DNA of 64,000 bases from Stromatinia cepivora (taxonomy: Eukaryota > Ascomycota > Leotiomycetes > Helotiales > Sclerotiniaceae), in NCBI GenBank assembly GCA_014898415.1, contig RCTD01000018.1, positions 563,001-627,000 of the forward strand, written 5' to 3'. Shown here one piece after another: positions 62,277 to 64,000 of this stretch. Both the position numbers and the translations under genes were made by a program. The number at the start of each line of letters is the position of its first letter. Position 1 is the stretch's first letter. A model generated the notes under the pieces. The model searched no databases and was not told the origin of the DNA. It saw nothing but the letters and a program-made list of their open reading frames with translations.

Positions 62277-63416
62277 ATGGATTATGATTTGATAAATCTT
62301 GTGATTGTAGAACTTTGTGGTGAAATGATTCGTTAACAAAATGAAATCTCGTTTCTACGTTTCTTGATTTTCGAATATATTCCTATTGTTTATACTTCTT
62401 CTCATCCGAAACCTTTTCTTCCTAATCTTGAAAAGTTCAATAATAGCTTTTAAAAGTTCGATATCTGGCTTCCCTCGATTCGAACGAAATTACAAGTAGA
62501 TAATATTGCGATCGACAACTTTATAGTTCAATTTTACTATGTTTATCTCAATCTCGAATTTTATGTATAAACTATGGTACTATTTCAACTTTCTTTTTTT
62601 AATCAAAATATTTCCTTAGATTATACAACGATTCTAGATTAATTCACATATATTTACAACAATCCGAATAAAGTTCAAGAAGTTGAAAATAAGCTATTTA
62701 CTTTCAAACAAGGAACCGATTCTCTATATACTTATATTGCAAAATTCGAAAGGACCCTTTACAAAGCCAAAGATCAGAATTAACCCGATTCGAATAAAAT
62801 CTCAACCTTTTGTAATAAACTTAATATTACTTTTAGAAATCGTTTTTCTCAATAGCTTTCTTTTCCCTGTTTCTATCCCGATTTTGTTCAGGTTATATAA
62901 CAACTAGCTGTTCGTATAACGAATGGATTCTTTGTATTATTCCATTCTAGTGAGCCTAAAACCTCATATATATTGCAGAATCCATTCCACTCTCAAAACC
63001 ACGATCCAATGAATGTTAGCAATCTTAATATTATTGATGCTTTTAGTCCTTTTGATACCTAATCGGACAAACCCGATCGTACCTTAATTTTACCCCGCAT
63101 ATGAGCGCCCGAGTTTTCCCTTTCTGAAAGAACTCTTTTGTGTAAGCAAAATAAATGTGTACGATATAGAAATAACTCTTATTGGGTACGAATTTGTTTG
63201 TTAAATCTGTATCAAGGAGTTCGAGATCGATAAAAGTCTATTCCGGTTATTATATTGATTACTGAATTCGAAAGCAACGATAATAAGGATCTAGGAGAGA
63301 TGATCAATGGCCGATATTTTGAAAATCATTTGGAGAAGGCATATAGTACAATGGATATATATTCGTTGGCTGTAATGCAATCTGTGCATCAGGAATTTTT
63401 ATTAAAAGAAGATTAA
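62277..63416 (+). pseudogene. Gag-like protein of the gag-only element, copy 2 (379 codons, nonsense-mutated)
   Basis: Start ATG at 62277 (MDYDLINLVIVELCGEMIR), stop TAA at 63414-63416. The frame is kept over 1,140 nt but has about ten in-frame stops, most of them TAA/TAG where copy 1 keeps Gln or Arg-type codons (for example RQ/R* after GEMI). Recognisable stretches: HPKPFLPNLEKFNNSF, YNNPNKVQEVENKLF, FKQGTDSLYTYIAKFERTL, FSLSERTLLCKQNKCV. Same interpretation as copy 1. Confidence 0.75.
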
Positions 63417-63485
63417 TGATTATTTTGTATTTAAATTATTCGTTTAAAATGAGTTCGAAGCGAATTTTTCAGAAGGGGGGGGTAG

Positions 63486-63635
63486 TGTTACGAGATATAT
63501 ATAATCGCATTCGATTGGGTTAATATAGTATTAAACTCCGAGCCAATCATATATATAACTTCGTAGTATACTCTCTTTAGCTCTGTAGCTTTTAATTCTA
63601 AGGTTGATCTCTAAACGCTCGTTGGGTTCGTCACA
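63486..63635 (+). repeat. Gag-only element copy 2, 3' LTR (150 bp)
   Basis: The best-preserved LTR of the family: TGTTACGAG..GGGTTCGTCACA, preceded by a polypurine tract with nine consecutive G (63474-63482). Confidence 0.88.
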
Positions 63636-63640
63636 GGGTG
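63636..63640 (+). repeat. Target-site duplication GGGTG (right)
   Basis: Partner of 61956-61960; the interrupted LTR resumes at 63641. Confidence 0.85.
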
Positions 63641-64000
63641 TATACACAAAAACGCGTATAAGGTAAAGATGGTTCTATTATTCTATCTAACCCCTTTATA
63701 TAACAGGGTTCTACTAATCTATATAAATGTTGCTATTTTATTTACGATATAGAGGAAATATATGATGATGTTATGTATTTCGTTAGTTATATGTTTCAAT
63801 ACAAACTTAATTTTCTTTTTCGTACGAAGTGTTATATATATAAATCAGACTGATTATTGGAATACAGATAGTTATCTAATCGTTTAGTTCGATCTTTGTA
63901 TTCATTTTCTATTCAAACGAATATAATGAATTCTCTCCCCAAATCAATCAAACACCCAATATTTGCGTCCTTCAATTTCATCGAAACAGAAGTTTTTCAT

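Larger units (their letters stand above)
61961..63635 (+). mobile_element. Gag-only LTR retrotransposon, copy 2 (1,675 bp)
   Basis: Plus-strand copy: LTRs 61961-62110 and 63486-63635 (150 bp each), GGGTG duplication on both sides, 166-bp leader, 379-codon gag frame (62277-63416), 69-bp tail with AGAAGGGGGGGGG next to the 3' LTR. The part-by-part layout equals copy 1 within one base, although it sits at an independent site with its own target duplication. The repeated absence of pol therefore looks like the normal state of the family and not a one-off deletion. Confidence 0.88.
61935..64000 (+). mobile_element. LTR of a further retroelement, split by the gag-only element and running off the window
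   Basis: TGTTGGACAGACTTTGTAAG (61935-) ends copia element 2 and continues after the inserted element at 63,641 with TATACACAAAAACGCG. TGTTGG is a typical LTR start. A TATA-like box (TATATATATAAATCAG) lies near 63,834 and could be its promoter. The right part is less AT-rich than the neighbouring copia DNA. The end and coding region are outside the window, so the family is unknown. Confidence 0.55.

Overview
This is a 64 kb stretch of a filamentous ascomycete nuclear genome. Evidence: short spliceosomal introns (about 48-130 nt) with GT..AG ends and CTAAC/CTGAT-type branch points, an intron-bearing tRNA-Ser, a Zn2Cys6 transcription factor, a fungal-type choline sulfatase, DNA polymerase delta, and a sharply bounded AT-rich block of retrotransposons whose C->T / G->A decay looks like repeat-induced point mutation (RIP). 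The overall look (AT-leaning gene space, long intergenic regions, AT-rich transposon islands) suggests a leotiomycete, perhaps Sclerotiniaceae; that placement is an inference.

Region 1 (1-48,960) is gene space with wide intergenic gaps. In order: tRNA-Ser(CGA) with a 29-nt intron (-); a 221-aa small membrane protein (+); a Ser/Thr-rich single-pass membrane protein of 491 aa (+); the catalytic subunit of DNA polymerase delta, 1,106 aa in four exons (-); a 545-aa rhomboid protease (+); a 391-aa lysine/glutamate-rich, probably nuclear protein (+); a first hAT-type MITE; a secreted GH16 glucanase (-); choline sulfatase (+); a second, inverted copy of the MITE; a 403-aa charged, low-complexity protein (-); a dead secreted cysteine-rich protein gene with three nonsense codons (-); an F-box/ankyrin protein of 631 aa (+); and a Zn2Cys6 transcription factor of 708 aa (-). 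The genes are monocistronic and functionally unrelated (replication, membrane proteolysis, sulfur scavenging, wall glucan hydrolysis, ubiquitin targeting, transcription). I see no biosynthetic cluster.

Region 2 (48,960-64,000) is an AT-rich island made of nested, mutated LTR retrotransposons. A 5,491-bp Ty1/copia element (49,943-55,433, minus strand; 166-bp LTRs; perfect TTCTG target duplication) sits inside an older retroelement whose integrase remnant continues at 55,439-56,477. A second copia copy (from 57,935) is split by a 1,676-bp element and cut off at 61,934 by another LTR starting TGTTGG. That LTR is itself split by a second, inverted 1,675-bp copy of the same small element. The small element is the most interesting item: 150-bp LTRs, perfect 5-bp target duplications (AATTG and GGGTG), a polypurine tract and one 379-codon gag-like frame with no pol. 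It looks like a gag-only, non-autonomous LTR retrotransposon that jumped after the other elements.

Other notable points: both MITE copies have 8-bp target duplications matching at 7 of 8 positions; the secreted-protein pseudogene has stops at three probable former Gln codons; the choline sulfatase intron is in frame and stop-free; and several genes have a purine/G-rich coding strand at their 3' ends. All calls come from reading the sequence; no database search was possible.
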